A DNA stretch of 64,000 bases from Zhongshania aquimaris (GTDB lineage Bacteria > Pseudomonadota > Gammaproteobacteria > Pseudomonadales > Spongiibacteraceae). A model generated the notes under the pieces. The model made no database searches, was not told the DNA's origin, and saw only the letters and a program-made list of their open reading frames with translations. The position numbers and the translations under genes were made by a program. The stretch lies in assembly GCF_019312595.1 (NCBI RefSeq), contig NZ_JAHWDQ010000001.1, positions 1,614,926 through 1,678,925 on the forward strand, in the 5' to 3' direction. Positions 26,327 to 35,442 of this stretch are shown here, one piece after another. Position 1 is the stretch's first letter. Each line of letters begins with the position of its first letter.

Positions 26327-28555
26327 ATGAGAATATTTTCCACCCTGGCGCTACTGCTATTTTTAATAAGTTTCGCTTCCGGCAGTTTCGCCGATGACAG
26401 CCAGTGCCTGAATTGCCACGCAGCGCAAGCGACAGCATGGCAGCAATCCGATCATTACAAATCGATGCAAATTGCCGAGGCAGAAACTGTGCTTGGCCGT
26501 TTTGATGGCAGTGGCGCAAGCTATAATCAGGACTCGTTTTCCTTCTATCGCGAAAGCGGAAAATATCTGGTCGCGATTAGTCATGCAGGCCAGCAAGCGA
26601 CACGCTATGAAATTAAGTACACCTTTGGCTTTTATCCTCTACAACAATATCTCGCACAACTTCCGCAGGGAAAATTTCAAGCTCTACCTGTTGCCTGGGA
26701 TAGCCGGACCAAAGCAGAAGGTGGTCAACGCTGGTACGCGTTGACGTCAGATTTGGAGTGGGATCACTTCGCTTACACTTGGAATACCAGCTGCGCAGAG
26801 TGCCATTCAACTCAATTTCAAAAAGCTTACGATGTGGAAAGCGCGTCGTTTAAAAGTCACTTTCAGGAAATAAATGTCAGCTGCACAGCCTGTCACGGCG
26901 ATGCCAGCGGACACACGACCTGGCTCAAAAATGGGCAACAAAAGCAGGCTCACGCAGGCTTTAGCCACTCGCTAAATGAATCGGGAACGTGGACAAGAAC
27001 CCTTGGTCAGCGAATAGCTGAGCGGGAAACACCACCGCTGGGAACCCAATTATCCAGCTGCGCACAATGCCACGCTCATCGCACGATTATCGAACCCTGG
27101 TCGCTGGACAAATCCATGCTCGACCACATCCAGCTCTCACTGATTTCACCGCCGCTTTACCACCCTGACGGACAAATAAAGGAAGAGGTATTTGTCAGCG
27201 GCTCATTTTTGCAAAGTAAAATGCACGCCGCCGGCGTCGTCTGCAGTAATTGCCACAACCCGCACACGTCGAAACTCAAGGCCGAGGGAAATGCCCTGTG
27301 TAGCCAATGCCATGCGCCGGAGGTATTCGACACCAAAAAGCACAGCCTACACGATAGTCCAAATGCGGGAAGCTTGTGCGTTAACTGCCATATGCCCGCC
27401 ACAACCTATATGGGTGTCGACGCTCGACGCGACCATCGTTTCGGTATTCCAAACCCACAAAATACCATTGATCACGGCACTCCCAATGCGTGCAACCAGT
27501 GTCATTCAGATGAAAGCCCTGAATGGGCGCTAGAGAAAATGTCGGCGGGTTTCCAAAGTAAAAATCCTTATCCGCACACCGACATGTTTGCAGCACTAGA
27601 CGAGCAGCCTTGGTTAAGCAGCAATGATCTAAGCAACCTGCTCAGCAAGGATAGGCTCGCCGATATCATTTACGCCTCGGCACTTACTCGCCTCAACACC
27701 GCAACAGAAAGCGCCGCTTTCCAGCTTGCTATCAGCAATCTAAAAAACCCAGCCCCGCTGCGAAGATTGGGCGCGGTAAGAGCCCTTGAAGTACTGCCAC
27801 AAGATCAACGCACACACTATTTAAAAGACTTAATTAACGACCAAAGCAAATCCGTGCGTATGACTGTCGCCCGGCTTTTGGCGGGCTCCCTAAGCAGTTT
27901 GGCACTGAGCGATGGCCAAAAATCTGATTTAAATAATCTACTAAAAGAATACGAAGACTCACTGCGAATCAATGAAGACAACCCGGGCGTACAATTAGCG
28001 CTGGGCGAGCTATACCAGGGACGCGGCCACAATGAACAAGCGAAACTTGCTTATAAGCGCGCCATTGCCATCGACGATCAATACAGTCCCGCCTATATCA
28101 ATCTTGCCGACTTATACCGGCGCACGGGGGACGATAAAACGGCGCTCGGCAGTCTTATCCACGCTAGTCAGATAATACCGAAAGATAGCTCCGTACTTTA
28201 TGCCCTGTCACTCGCCTACTTTCGTCATCAACAATACGATAAAGGTATAAGCAGCGTAAGCCTCGCTCATGACCTGGCACCAAGTAATAGCGACATTAAC
28301 TATGTATATGCTGTTGCACTAGAGAGTGTTGGCAAACCCCAGCAAGCACTGGCAATTTTACAAACTTACCTCCACAGTTTTCCGAGCAATGTACAGATAT
28401 TGGAGTTAAGCGCCCGCTACCATTTAAAATACCGACACACCGAACAAGCGCTACGCGAAATTAGAGCCTGGTTAATCCTTAGCCCCAATTCAGACAATGC
28501 GAAAGCGCTTTACAGACAAGCACAACGCTTGGATCAACGCGAAAATAACGAGTAA
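26327..28555 (+). CDS. Octahaem c-type cytochrome with C-terminal TPR/HEAT-like repeats
   Basis: 742 aa with a signal peptide ending at FADD (about residue 23). Eight CxxCH haem-binding motifs occur in the first 400 residues (CLNCH, CAECH, CTACH, CAQCH, CSNCH, CSQCH, CVNCH, CNQCH), with several extra His that could be distal ligands. From about 430 a helical HEAT-like stretch leads into at least three TPR units (about 545-735). Such cytochrome-TPR proteins act in the periplasm in electron transfer or as oxidoreductases; the reaction here is unknown. It is 9 bases ahead of a TetR gene, so the two form an operon, and it diverges from a sulfatase. Confidence 0.9.
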   Translation: MRIFSTLALLLFLISFASGSFADDSQCLNCHAAQATAWQQSDHYKSMQIAEAETVLGRFDGSGASYNQDSFSFYRESGKYLVAISHAGQQATRYEIKYTFGFYPLQQYLAQLPQGKFQALPVAWDSRTKAEGGQRWYALTSDLEWDHFAYTWNTSCAECHSTQFQKAYDVESASFKSHFQEINVSCTACHGDASGHTTWLKNGQQKQAHAGFSHSLNESGTWTRTLGQRIAERETPPLGTQLSSCAQCHAHRTIIEPWSLDKSMLDHIQLSLISPPLYHPDGQIKEEVFVSGSFLQSKMHAAGVVCSNCHNPHTSKLKAEGNALCSQCHAPEVFDTKKHSLHDSPNAGSLCVNCHMPATTYMGVDARRDHRFGIPNPQNTIDHGTPNACNQCHSDESPEWALEKMSAGFQSKNPYPHTDMFAALDEQPWLSSNDLSNLLSKDRLADIIYASALTRLNTATESAAFQLAISNLKNPAPLRRLGAVRALEVLPQDQRTHYLKDLINDQSKSVRMTVARLLAGSLSSLALSDGQKSDLNNLLKEYEDSLRINEDNPGVQLALGELYQGRGHNEQAKLAYKRAIAIDDQYSPAYINLADLYRRTGDDKTALGSLIHASQIIPKDSSVLYALSLAYFRHQQYDKGISSVSLAHDLAPSNSDINYVYAVALESVGKPQQALAILQTYLHSFPSNVQILELSARYHLKYRHTEQALREIRAWLILSPNSDNAKALYRQAQRLDQRENNE

Positions 28556-28564
28556 GGAAGGATC

Positions 28565-29161
28565 ATGGCTCGACCTTATATGAATAAAATCGCGCGCCGG
28601 CAAATGCTGCTAGATACCGCGTCGGGCATTGTTGACGAATACGGTTGGAACACGCTCAGCATGATATCCCTTGCCGAACACGGCGGGGTGAGTCGGCAGT
28701 TGGTGTATCAAAATTTTGACTCCATCAACACCCTCACGGAACAGACCGCGTCCTATATGTTTGAGGAGCTCTATACCGAAACTCAAGATATCTTGCGCAA
28801 GCACAGCGATGACATTGTTGTTGCCATTACCAAGGCCCAACACGTTTTATTTAGCTTTCCCGAGGGGCGAGTACAAGCGCTGTGGGCACTGCTGGCCGAC
28901 AACACCTCGCACAACACGCCGTTTAGCGCGGTTAGTCGTCGATACAGAAAACTCATTTCCGATCTGTATACACCGATGATTTCACGGACAATGAATATCG
29001 ATACCCAGCACGCGGGCCAAGTCGCTTGGCTGTTAATGATGTCATTCTGGGGAGGCCAGCAACTCATTCACGACAAGACCATTAGCAAAACCAAGTCGCT
29101 AGAATTAATACAATGGTATATCGAACGCCTAGTGGCGGGATGCAAAGCGAGCAAGGCGTAA
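28565..29161 (+). CDS. TetR family regulator
   Basis: 198 aa, with AAGGAAGG just before the ATG. The N-terminal helix-turn-helix is well formed: MLLDTASGIVDEYGWNTLSMISLAEHGGVSRQLVYQNF. The C-terminal ligand domain is not recognised. Co-transcribed with the octahaem cytochrome gene. It may control that gene, the divergent sulfatase and the TonB receptor that converges from 29217. Candidate operators are the dyads at 26140-26160 and 31665-31679. Confidence 0.88.
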   Translation: MARPYMNKIARRQMLLDTASGIVDEYGWNTLSMISLAEHGGVSRQLVYQNFDSINTLTEQTASYMFEELYTETQDILRKHSDDIVVAITKAQHVLFSFPEGRVQALWALLADNTSHNTPFSAVSRRYRKLISDLYTPMISRTMNIDTQHAGQVAWLLMMSFWGGQQLIHDKTISKTKSLELIQWYIERLVAGCKASKA

Positions 29162-29216
29162 CGCTAGCATCAGCGCGGCCTTGCTCCCAATAAACAGATA
29201 ACTGATAAGACCTGTC

Positions 29217-31565
29217 TTAGTAGGTATAACGCGCCGTTATTCCCACTGTGCGCTGCGGCAATGTAAAGGCTTGATAAGATCCCTCTGGCGAGCCCACTCT
29301 CTCATCAACCACGGTGTGAATATTCGCCGGCGCCACCTGATTTATAATAACCTCATCGGTGATATTTTTGCCCCATACCGCAAAGTCGACGCTGTCATTT
29401 CGCCAGCCAACACGAAGATTCGTTACATTGGATGCGGGCATATCAAATTGTGGATCGAGTGAGGAGCTCGCGTTAGCCGAACTTGAGTACACATGATCTA
29501 GGCGAGAATATAAGTCGCCACCCGAAAAGGGCCTGCGCCAATTCAAGGCTATATTGGCTTTAAATTTTGTACCAGAAGGTAGCCCCTCACCACTCAGATC
29601 GCACTGACCAGCTTCATTATCTGGACTGCGTCCGTAAAAGCATTGACCACCGGTGTACTTATCATAAAGGGTGTCGATATAGGCGAGATTAAAGGTAGCC
29701 ATCATATTTTCTGTCAAAATCATCGTCGAATCGATTTCGATACCATCGACCGTTACCAACTCCGCGTTGTTAACAATAAAGACTAAGCCCGCGTAACTCG
29801 CATTTTGAAAATCTTTATATTCGGTGTGAAAAATGGAGGCGTTGACACGCGCGCGACGATCAAGAAACTCGGTTTTAGCACCTAACTCAACGTTAATGAC
29901 ATTCTCTTCATCAAAGGGACGCAACTCGTCAGTAGACGTGCCATTCTGCAAACTAAATCCACCCGATTTAAATCCTGACGACAGCGAGCCGTAGAACATG
30001 GTATCGCTGCTCAGAAAGTAGCTCGCCGACAGGGAGCCAGTAACGGCCTCAAACGCATCTTTTTGATCGAAGTCATTGCCGTCTGGCGTTACCTGACACA
30101 ACAAGTTTGTATTCAGCGGAGGCACACAACCTAAAGGAGACAATTGCGTGGTTTGGGTGACGACGCCATGTTTGTCCTCATAGGAATAGCGAATCCCTAC
30201 AGCGCCCTTCCATTTCTCATTAAACTCATAATCAAACTTGGCGAATACGCCAATATTGCTGGTGTCTTGAGTAATGTAGTAATCGCCGCGATCACCCTCC
30301 ACACCAAAGGCGGGAATAACCAGGGGCAATAAATTTAAAGGCAAAGCCCCTCGGGAAATGAGTTCATCGACAATGGCATCACCGTAGGCTTCAACATCTT
30401 CGGTGGCAATAAATTCGGGCAGCGATTTATCGCCGCGAATAAACTCATTGCTAAAGTAATACCCACCAAACAACCAATTGAAATCATTGCCGCCATCAGA
30501 GGCGATACGAAATTCTTGAGAATAAGAACTGCCGCGCTGCCTGTCGTTAAAGTCAGCCACCTTCAAACTACTTTGCTCTACATCGCCGACATAATTCAGC
30601 CCGTCATAATCGTCGTAACTGCTTACCGAAGTAAGGCTATAGCCATCGCCGAGATAGCTAATATTTAAAATAATGTCGTTTGAATCGCCCTTGTAAAAAC
30701 TCCCATCCGCGTATTCTATGAGTCTGTCACTAGGGTCATTTGGAATCGTAAGACTTCCTCCCGCATTGCCAACGATGCGCTGACTCGCCTCGCTCAAGAA
30801 AACATCACCCGTTAAGGTATTCATATCTTTCTCAGCGTAGCCCATTATCAGTCTTGCGCTGAGCGCATCTGAAAAGTCTGCTCTAAGTTGTCCGCGAACG
30901 GCATAGCTGTTTAAGTCATCGGCTCCGGGACCGGCGACGTTGTCGATAAGTTCACCGCGGCGAGAATCTACAAAACTCAGACGACCACTGAGCCAATCGT
31001 TAAGCGGGCCGCTCACATAGGATTTAACTTGTCTGAGTTCATCGCTGCCGAGATTGACCTCAAACATTGCTTCAAGCTGCTCAGTTGGCCCCTGAGTCTG
31101 CACACTGATAACACCGGCCGTCACGTTTTTACCGTGCAAAGTACTTTGCGGCCCCTTCAAGACCTCAACAGAACTGACGTCAACTAAATCGCCAATACCA
31201 ATACCCGATCGGGCACGGAAGGCACCATCAATAAACAGGCCGGTGGCTGGCTCAAAGTTAGGAATATTGCCGGCGTTGCCAATATTGCGAATTCGAAAAG
31301 TAGTGGCCAATGGGCTGATATTAGTCAGGACGATAAGTGAGGGGACTTGCGCGGCGATGTCACCAATATCATTAAAGCCCATATCGGTGAGCTGATCTGC
31401 AGTAATCGCGGATACCGATACCGGCACCGTCTGCATATCTTCTTGACGCTTTTGAGCGGTAACAATGACCTCCTCTAGCTGAGCCGCATAAAGCGGAGTA
31501 GAAAATACCGCAGCGGCGATAGCTAACGTACCGAAATTCTGATTCTTCTTTTTATTAATTTTCAT
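29217..31565 (-). CDS. TonB-dependent outer membrane receptor
   Basis: 782 aa. A signal peptide ends at YAA, followed by the TonB box region (LEEVIVTAQKR), a plug domain (VPVSVSAITADQL, IRNIGNAGN, VLKGPQSTLHGKNVTAGVISV) and a 22-strand-type barrel ending in an aromatic residue (ITARYTY, terminal Tyr). The plug is typical of the large group of Sphingomonas/marine gammaproteobacterial receptors for organic compounds rather than siderophores. There is no Fur box; the near-upstream dyad at 31665 might be a specific operator. Given its neighbours it may import a sulfated or aromatic substrate. Confidence 0.92.
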   Translation of the reverse strand: MKINKKKNQNFGTLAIAAAVFSTPLYAAQLEEVIVTAQKRQEDMQTVPVSVSAITADQLTDMGFNDIGDIAAQVPSLIVLTNISPLATTFRIRNIGNAGNIPNFEPATGLFIDGAFRARSGIGIGDLVDVSSVEVLKGPQSTLHGKNVTAGVISVQTQGPTEQLEAMFEVNLGSDELRQVKSYVSGPLNDWLSGRLSFVDSRRGELIDNVAGPGADDLNSYAVRGQLRADFSDALSARLIMGYAEKDMNTLTGDVFLSEASQRIVGNAGGSLTIPNDPSDRLIEYADGSFYKGDSNDIILNISYLGDGYSLTSVSSYDDYDGLNYVGDVEQSSLKVADFNDRQRGSSYSQEFRIASDGGNDFNWLFGGYYFSNEFIRGDKSLPEFIATEDVEAYGDAIVDELISRGALPLNLLPLVIPAFGVEGDRGDYYITQDTSNIGVFAKFDYEFNEKWKGAVGIRYSYEDKHGVVTQTTQLSPLGCVPPLNTNLLCQVTPDGNDFDQKDAFEAVTGSLSASYFLSSDTMFYGSLSSGFKSGGFSLQNGTSTDELRPFDEENVINVELGAKTEFLDRRARVNASIFHTEYKDFQNASYAGLVFIVNNAELVTVDGIEIDSTMILTENMMATFNLAYIDTLYDKYTGGQCFYGRSPDNEAGQCDLSGEGLPSGTKFKANIALNWRRPFSGGDLYSRLDHVYSSSANASSSLDPQFDMPASNVTNLRVGWRNDSVDFAVWGKNITDEVIINQVAPANIHTVVDERVGSPEGSYQAFTLPQRTVGITARYTY

Positions 31566-31664
31566 TTTTTACACCAGACTAGGTCTGAAAGAGCGCTAGC
31601 TCACAACCACTACAGCAATAAGCACGCACTTGTTGGTTATTATAGTCATGAATCTATCAAAAAA

Positions 31665-31679
31665 TTTACACGGCGTAAA
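31665..31679. promoter_or_regulatory. Candidate operator upstream of the TonB receptor
   Basis: TTTACACGGCGTAAA is a 15-base dyad (one mismatch pair) about 100 bases upstream of the receptor start on the minus strand. It resembles operators of TetR-type repressors. Which protein binds it is unknown. Confidence 0.35.
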
Positions 31680-31723
31680 CTTTTAAATATGATGAGCGGC
31701 AAGCCTTAAAATTTACCAACGGC

Positions 31724-31784
31724 TTAGGGTCTGTTGACGTTTAGGCATCAGCAGTGGGGATGCTCAAACGTCAACAGACCCTAA
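31724..31784. repeat. 61-bp near-perfect inverted repeat
   Basis: The left arm (31724-31749) begins TTAGGGTCTGTTGACGTTT; the right arm (31759-31784) is its reverse complement, with 19 pairs perfect, then one mismatch and one wobble before five further pairs, around a 9-base loop. It lies in the divergent region between a TonB receptor and an MBL-fold gene, where a terminator is not expected, and has no U-tract. It may be a dispersed palindrome or the joined ends of a small non-autonomous element. Confidence 0.85.
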
Positions 31785-31817
31785 ACCAATAAAGATAATA
31801 AGCAGCAGGACCTTAAG

Positions 31818-32879
31818 ATGACTAAAAAACTGACACTCCTCCTATCTGTCATTGCCTTATCGGGCTGTATTCCACCCGAACTGGCTAACCGCATAATGGA
31901 AAAAGGCATCGAACAACGGATGTCGAGCAATACCATGAAGCAACTCGACGACGGTCTGCATTTTGCCCTCTGCGGTGCAGGTGGCCCAATGCCTGCGCCA
32001 AAAGCATCCGGCCCCTGCGCTATGGTAATTGCCGGCCAGCGACTGTTTATAGTCGATGCGGGTACCGACGGTGTGCGCAATATCATGCGCATGGGTTATC
32101 AAGTCGGCGACATTGAAGCGGTGTTTCTAACTCACTTTCATTCAGACCATATCGATGGCCTGGGCGAAATGGGCACCCTGCGCTGGGCTGGCGGTGCGAA
32201 TACCTCGCCGCTAACGGTGTTTGGGCCCCAAGGGGTAGAGAGCGTGGTCAATGGTTTTAATATGGCCTACAGCCACGACTTCAGCTATCGCCACGCACAT
32301 CACGGCGACGTTGTTGCTCCCACCAGTGGTGCGGGACTTGCCGCCCAGCCATTCATCCAACCCCAGCAAGGCGAACTAACCGTGCTGCTCCAAAACGACG
32401 ATTTACGTATTGAAGCACTGGCCGTTGATCACGCCCCGGTCGCCCCCTCGGTCGCATATCGCTTTAGCTATAAGGGTCGCTCACTACTCATCAGTGGCGA
32501 CACGGTGAAGTCTGCCAATATTCAAAAATTTGCCCAGGGCGTGGATTTACTTGTTCACGAAGCCTTGGCACCTAACCTCGTCACCCTAATGAACAAAGTC
32601 GCGAAAGAAACCGGCAACATTGTTGCGGAGCACATAGCACACGATATTCTCGATTATCACGCCAGCCCCGTAGAGGCTGCGGAAACCGCCCGCGACGCCG
32701 GTGTCGGCCACCTTGTGTATTACCACATTGTTCCGCCGTTAGTGATACCCGGACAAAAAGCGCTCTTTCTCAATGGCGCGGACAAAATCTTCAAAAATTA
32801 CACGATTGGCGAAGATGGGGTGGCGTTTAGCCTGCCAAGCGGCTCCAGGGAAATCATTCAAACTAGTAAGGGCTTATAA
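31818..32879 (+). CDS. MBL-fold metallohydrolase lipoprotein
   Basis: 353 aa. A short lipoprotein signal ends at LSGC (about residue 16). The zinc site HFHSDHIDG (HxHxDH) is complete; VDHAPVAPSV, SGDTV and a C-terminal HIV segment supply the later His/Asp ligands. The pattern fits the arylsulfatase/tRNase-Z-like branch (active on phosphodiesters, alkyl sulfates or lactones). Anchored in the membrane facing the periplasm. It is divergent from a TonB receptor and close to the sulfatase cluster, which fits an ester-cleaving role in the same pathway; the substrate is unknown. Confidence 0.88.
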   Translation: MTKKLTLLLSVIALSGCIPPELANRIMEKGIEQRMSSNTMKQLDDGLHFALCGAGGPMPAPKASGPCAMVIAGQRLFIVDAGTDGVRNIMRMGYQVGDIEAVFLTHFHSDHIDGLGEMGTLRWAGGANTSPLTVFGPQGVESVVNGFNMAYSHDFSYRHAHHGDVVAPTSGAGLAAQPFIQPQQGELTVLLQNDDLRIEALAVDHAPVAPSVAYRFSYKGRSLLISGDTVKSANIQKFAQGVDLLVHEALAPNLVTLMNKVAKETGNIVAEHIAHDILDYHASPVEAAETARDAGVGHLVYYHIVPPLVIPGQKALFLNGADKIFKNYTIGEDGVAFSLPSGSREIIQTSKGL

Positions 32880-33209
32880 GATAATTTTACAGGACGCCGG
32901 CTGTTATGGGCGTGACCGCTAGTGAGCGCGACCTGCCGCGGAGCTGTATTTTGCAACGCTTCGCTGGCAGTAACATCCAGAGAAGATGTCATGTTGATAT
33001 CGCAATATGCCACGCAGACATCAATGTAAATAAAGGCCTCGGCTTGCTTGAAACAGCCCCAACGCCCCTCCCATTGCAAGTTCAACTCGGCACGGCTAGG
33101 CACTTACGTTTCGCAATTAAACTACTCGTCGTCAGCGCAGTGTTTACCGCCCCTACGGCAGCGGCCTAACACACGGGCGAACTCTCTTTAAAAATCAGCA
33201 TTACCATTT
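32880..33209. other. Intergenic stretch before the Fur-type receptor
   Basis: About 330 bases. An 87-codon frame at 32906-33169 and an 81-codon frame on the other strand exist, but neither has a ribosome-binding site or a recognisable sequence. I see no B12 riboswitch boxes, although a receptor gene follows. Confidence 0.3.
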
Positions 33210-33228
33210 AATAATAATTCTCATTAGC
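33210..33228 (+). promoter_or_regulatory. Fur-box-like site
   Basis: AATAATAATTCTCATTAGC matches the 19-bp Fur consensus GATAATGATAATCATTATC at 14 of 19 positions by hand alignment. It lies 66 bases before the receptor start. Iron-dependent repression of the TonB receptor at 33294 is inferred. Confidence 0.65.
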
Positions 33229-33293
33229 ACTACGAATTGCATTAAATAATTGCGATAATACTCAATCAATCTTAATACCCTCGGATTAACGTT

Positions 33294-35399
33294 ATGCCCT
33301 CTAGTCGATATCTCCTCGCCGCAACCGCGCTACTCATACCCATTAGCAGCACGGCTGCGGATACCAATAAGCTAAAAATTGAAGAGGTGCTGGTGACCGG
33401 CGACCCAATGAGCCGCAGCAGCTTAGATACTGTGTCGAGTATTAGCATTGTGCCGGATGAGCAACTGCGAGCGCTGAATATTCGCGACCTGTACGACCTG
33501 CTGCTACGCAGCCCAAATTTAAATGCGGCGCGGGAAGACAAATTCTCGGTGCGAGGTATTAGCAACGAAGGTATTGGTCCTGGCGGCACCGGCCGGCCAA
33601 CGGTGAGTATTTTCATTGACGGCGCAAGACAGCCCGGACGCGGCGTGGCCAATAGCTGGGACGTTAAGCAAATGGAGTTTTATCGCGGACCACAGTCCAC
33701 CGCCTTTGGCCCGGGCTCACTGGCGGGCGCCGTGGTTGTACAAACCCGTGATCCCTCGACCCAGGAATACAGCGGCGAGGCGAAGGTCGGCGCCGGCAAC
33801 TACGGCGGCCGTGAAGCGGGTATCGCACTCGGCGGGCCGTTAGCTGCGGGCTTTGCATTTCGCTACGCTGCAGAAACCAATCAAACCGACGGCGAAGCCA
33901 CCAACACCACCCTAAACGACGATGAGTGGCAGGCGCGCAAACGTTATATGCAGCGCTTAAAACTCAGCTGGAATGCCACCGATTGGTATTCCGCGATGCT
34001 CACGATCCAGGACAGTAAGTTGCGCGAGGGCAACGAATACCTGCCCCCGGAAACCGCAGAGGATGGCATCTCTACCGACAATATCGATGGTTTCTATCGC
34101 GACAACAGTCAGCTCTGGGTATTAAGCCAACACGCCGAGCTCAACGATGATTTGCGTTTAAGCCTAATTGCCAGCCACGCCAAAAATTACAATCAACGCA
34201 AAGGTGACTACGATATTTCAGACGCGAACAACGGCTATTTTATTAATACCGTCAACACCGAAAACGACTCCCTAGAAGTCCGCCTGCAATATCAAACTAG
34301 CGCAATAAAAGCGGTGGCTGGTTTGTATTACGCCAACGATGAGTTAGTCGGCACCTCAAGTTCGATTGACCTGCCTTACAATGTCAGCGGCATGCAATTG
34401 CGCGCCGACGCAGACCTTGCCGCCGACCGCGACGCGACTACCCGCGCCGTTTACAGCGAAGCTGATATTAATTTGAGCACTCGCTGGACGCTGACTTTAG
34501 GTGCTCGCTACGAAGAAAATGAAGCCACAAATCGCAGTGCATTTATTGTGACCGGCGCGGAATTAATCGATCCCGTAACGGGCACAACCATCCCCGGCGA
34601 TATCAGCCCGCTGTTAAAACCGATATTAGACAACGACACCACTGCTCCTAGCGGTGACGATGTTCTACTGCCAAAGATTGCCCTTAGCTTTCAGATTAAT
34701 GACGAGTTAAGTGCTTTTCTTACCCGCAGCCAAGGCTATCGCGCAGGCTCAGTTGACTTTGTTAGCTCAGGTAATTCTCCCAGCTATGGGCCGGAATACA
34801 CCAACAACTACGATCTTGGGCTTAAGCTCCAGCGCGGCAGCTGGTTTGTGCAGGGCACGATATTCCGCATCGATTACGACGACATGCAAATCGGCGTGCG
34901 CGTAGATGCCTCCAACTTCCGTACCGACAATGCGGGCGAGGCAAAATCTGAGGGAGCGGAACTGGAATTCCGTGGTGATTTAGCCTACGGATTTAGTGTA
35001 TTTGGCGGTATCGGCTACGTAGACACCGCCTTTGTTGAATACCAAGATGACGGCGTAAATTACGCTGACAATCACTTCCCCAACGCGCCGCGCAATACGG
35101 CCAATTTCAGCTTGCGCTATGCAAACGACTGGGGCTTTTTTAGCGATATTAGCTGGTCGCGAACAGATGACAGCTATATCGATCGCGAGAACACCCCCAC
35201 GTTGCTAGCCGACGCCCGAGATTTATTCGGCGCCCGCATTGGCTACCAAGGCGAGCACTTTGGCGCAGAATTATACGGCCAAAATCTCACCGATAAATTC
35301 TATATCACCGACCGCTTCAACAGCCCATCGCTGGGCATTAATACGGTGTACGTTGGCGACCCCAAGGAGATTGGGGCACGTATTACCTATAAATTTTAA
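33294..35399 (+). CDS. TonB-dependent receptor, probably iron-regulated
   Basis: 701 aa. A signal peptide ends around TAA (about residue 22), with a TonB box (IEEVLVTG), a plug with FSVRGISNEGIG, VSIFIDGARQPG and FYRGPQSTAFGPGSLAGAVVVQT, and a barrel ending RITYKF (terminal Phe, as required for assembly). A Fur-box-like site stands upstream. The substrate could be a siderophore or another iron or metal complex. No siderophore synthesis or ABC importer genes are nearby. Confidence 0.93.
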   Translation: MPSSRYLLAATALLIPISSTAADTNKLKIEEVLVTGDPMSRSSLDTVSSISIVPDEQLRALNIRDLYDLLLRSPNLNAAREDKFSVRGISNEGIGPGGTGRPTVSIFIDGARQPGRGVANSWDVKQMEFYRGPQSTAFGPGSLAGAVVVQTRDPSTQEYSGEAKVGAGNYGGREAGIALGGPLAAGFAFRYAAETNQTDGEATNTTLNDDEWQARKRYMQRLKLSWNATDWYSAMLTIQDSKLREGNEYLPPETAEDGISTDNIDGFYRDNSQLWVLSQHAELNDDLRLSLIASHAKNYNQRKGDYDISDANNGYFINTVNTENDSLEVRLQYQTSAIKAVAGLYYANDELVGTSSSIDLPYNVSGMQLRADADLAADRDATTRAVYSEADINLSTRWTLTLGARYEENEATNRSAFIVTGAELIDPVTGTTIPGDISPLLKPILDNDTTAPSGDDVLLPKIALSFQINDELSAFLTRSQGYRAGSVDFVSSGNSPSYGPEYTNNYDLGLKLQRGSWFVQGTIFRIDYDDMQIGVRVDASNFRTDNAGEAKSEGAELEFRGDLAYGFSVFGGIGYVDTAFVEYQDDGVNYADNHFPNAPRNTANFSLRYANDWGFFSDISWSRTDDSYIDRENTPTLLADARDLFGARIGYQGEHFGAELYGQNLTDKFYITDRFNSPSLGINTVYVGDPKEIGARITYKF

Positions 35400-35414
35400 A
35401 ATGCTTAAGCTAGA

Positions 35415-35442
35415 CCTGCGCCGCTTATTTCTATGGCGCAGG
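35415..35442. terminator. Bidirectional stem-loop between converging genes
   Basis: CCTGCGCC (35415-35422) pairs with GGCGCAGG (35435-35442), with a 12-base loop. It lies between the receptor stop and the tail of the Tas-like gene. U-tracts are weak, so efficiency is uncertain. Confidence 0.5.

Noticed and set aside
32906-33169. 87-codon frame in the gap before the Fur-type receptor
   Set aside because: No ribosome-binding site, no recognisable domain, and the opposite strand has a similar-sized open frame, so both are likely chance.
32880-33293. Cobalamin riboswitch before the TonB receptor
   Set aside because: I looked for the B12-box and the paired elements common before BtuB-like genes and did not find them; a Fur-like site explains regulation better.
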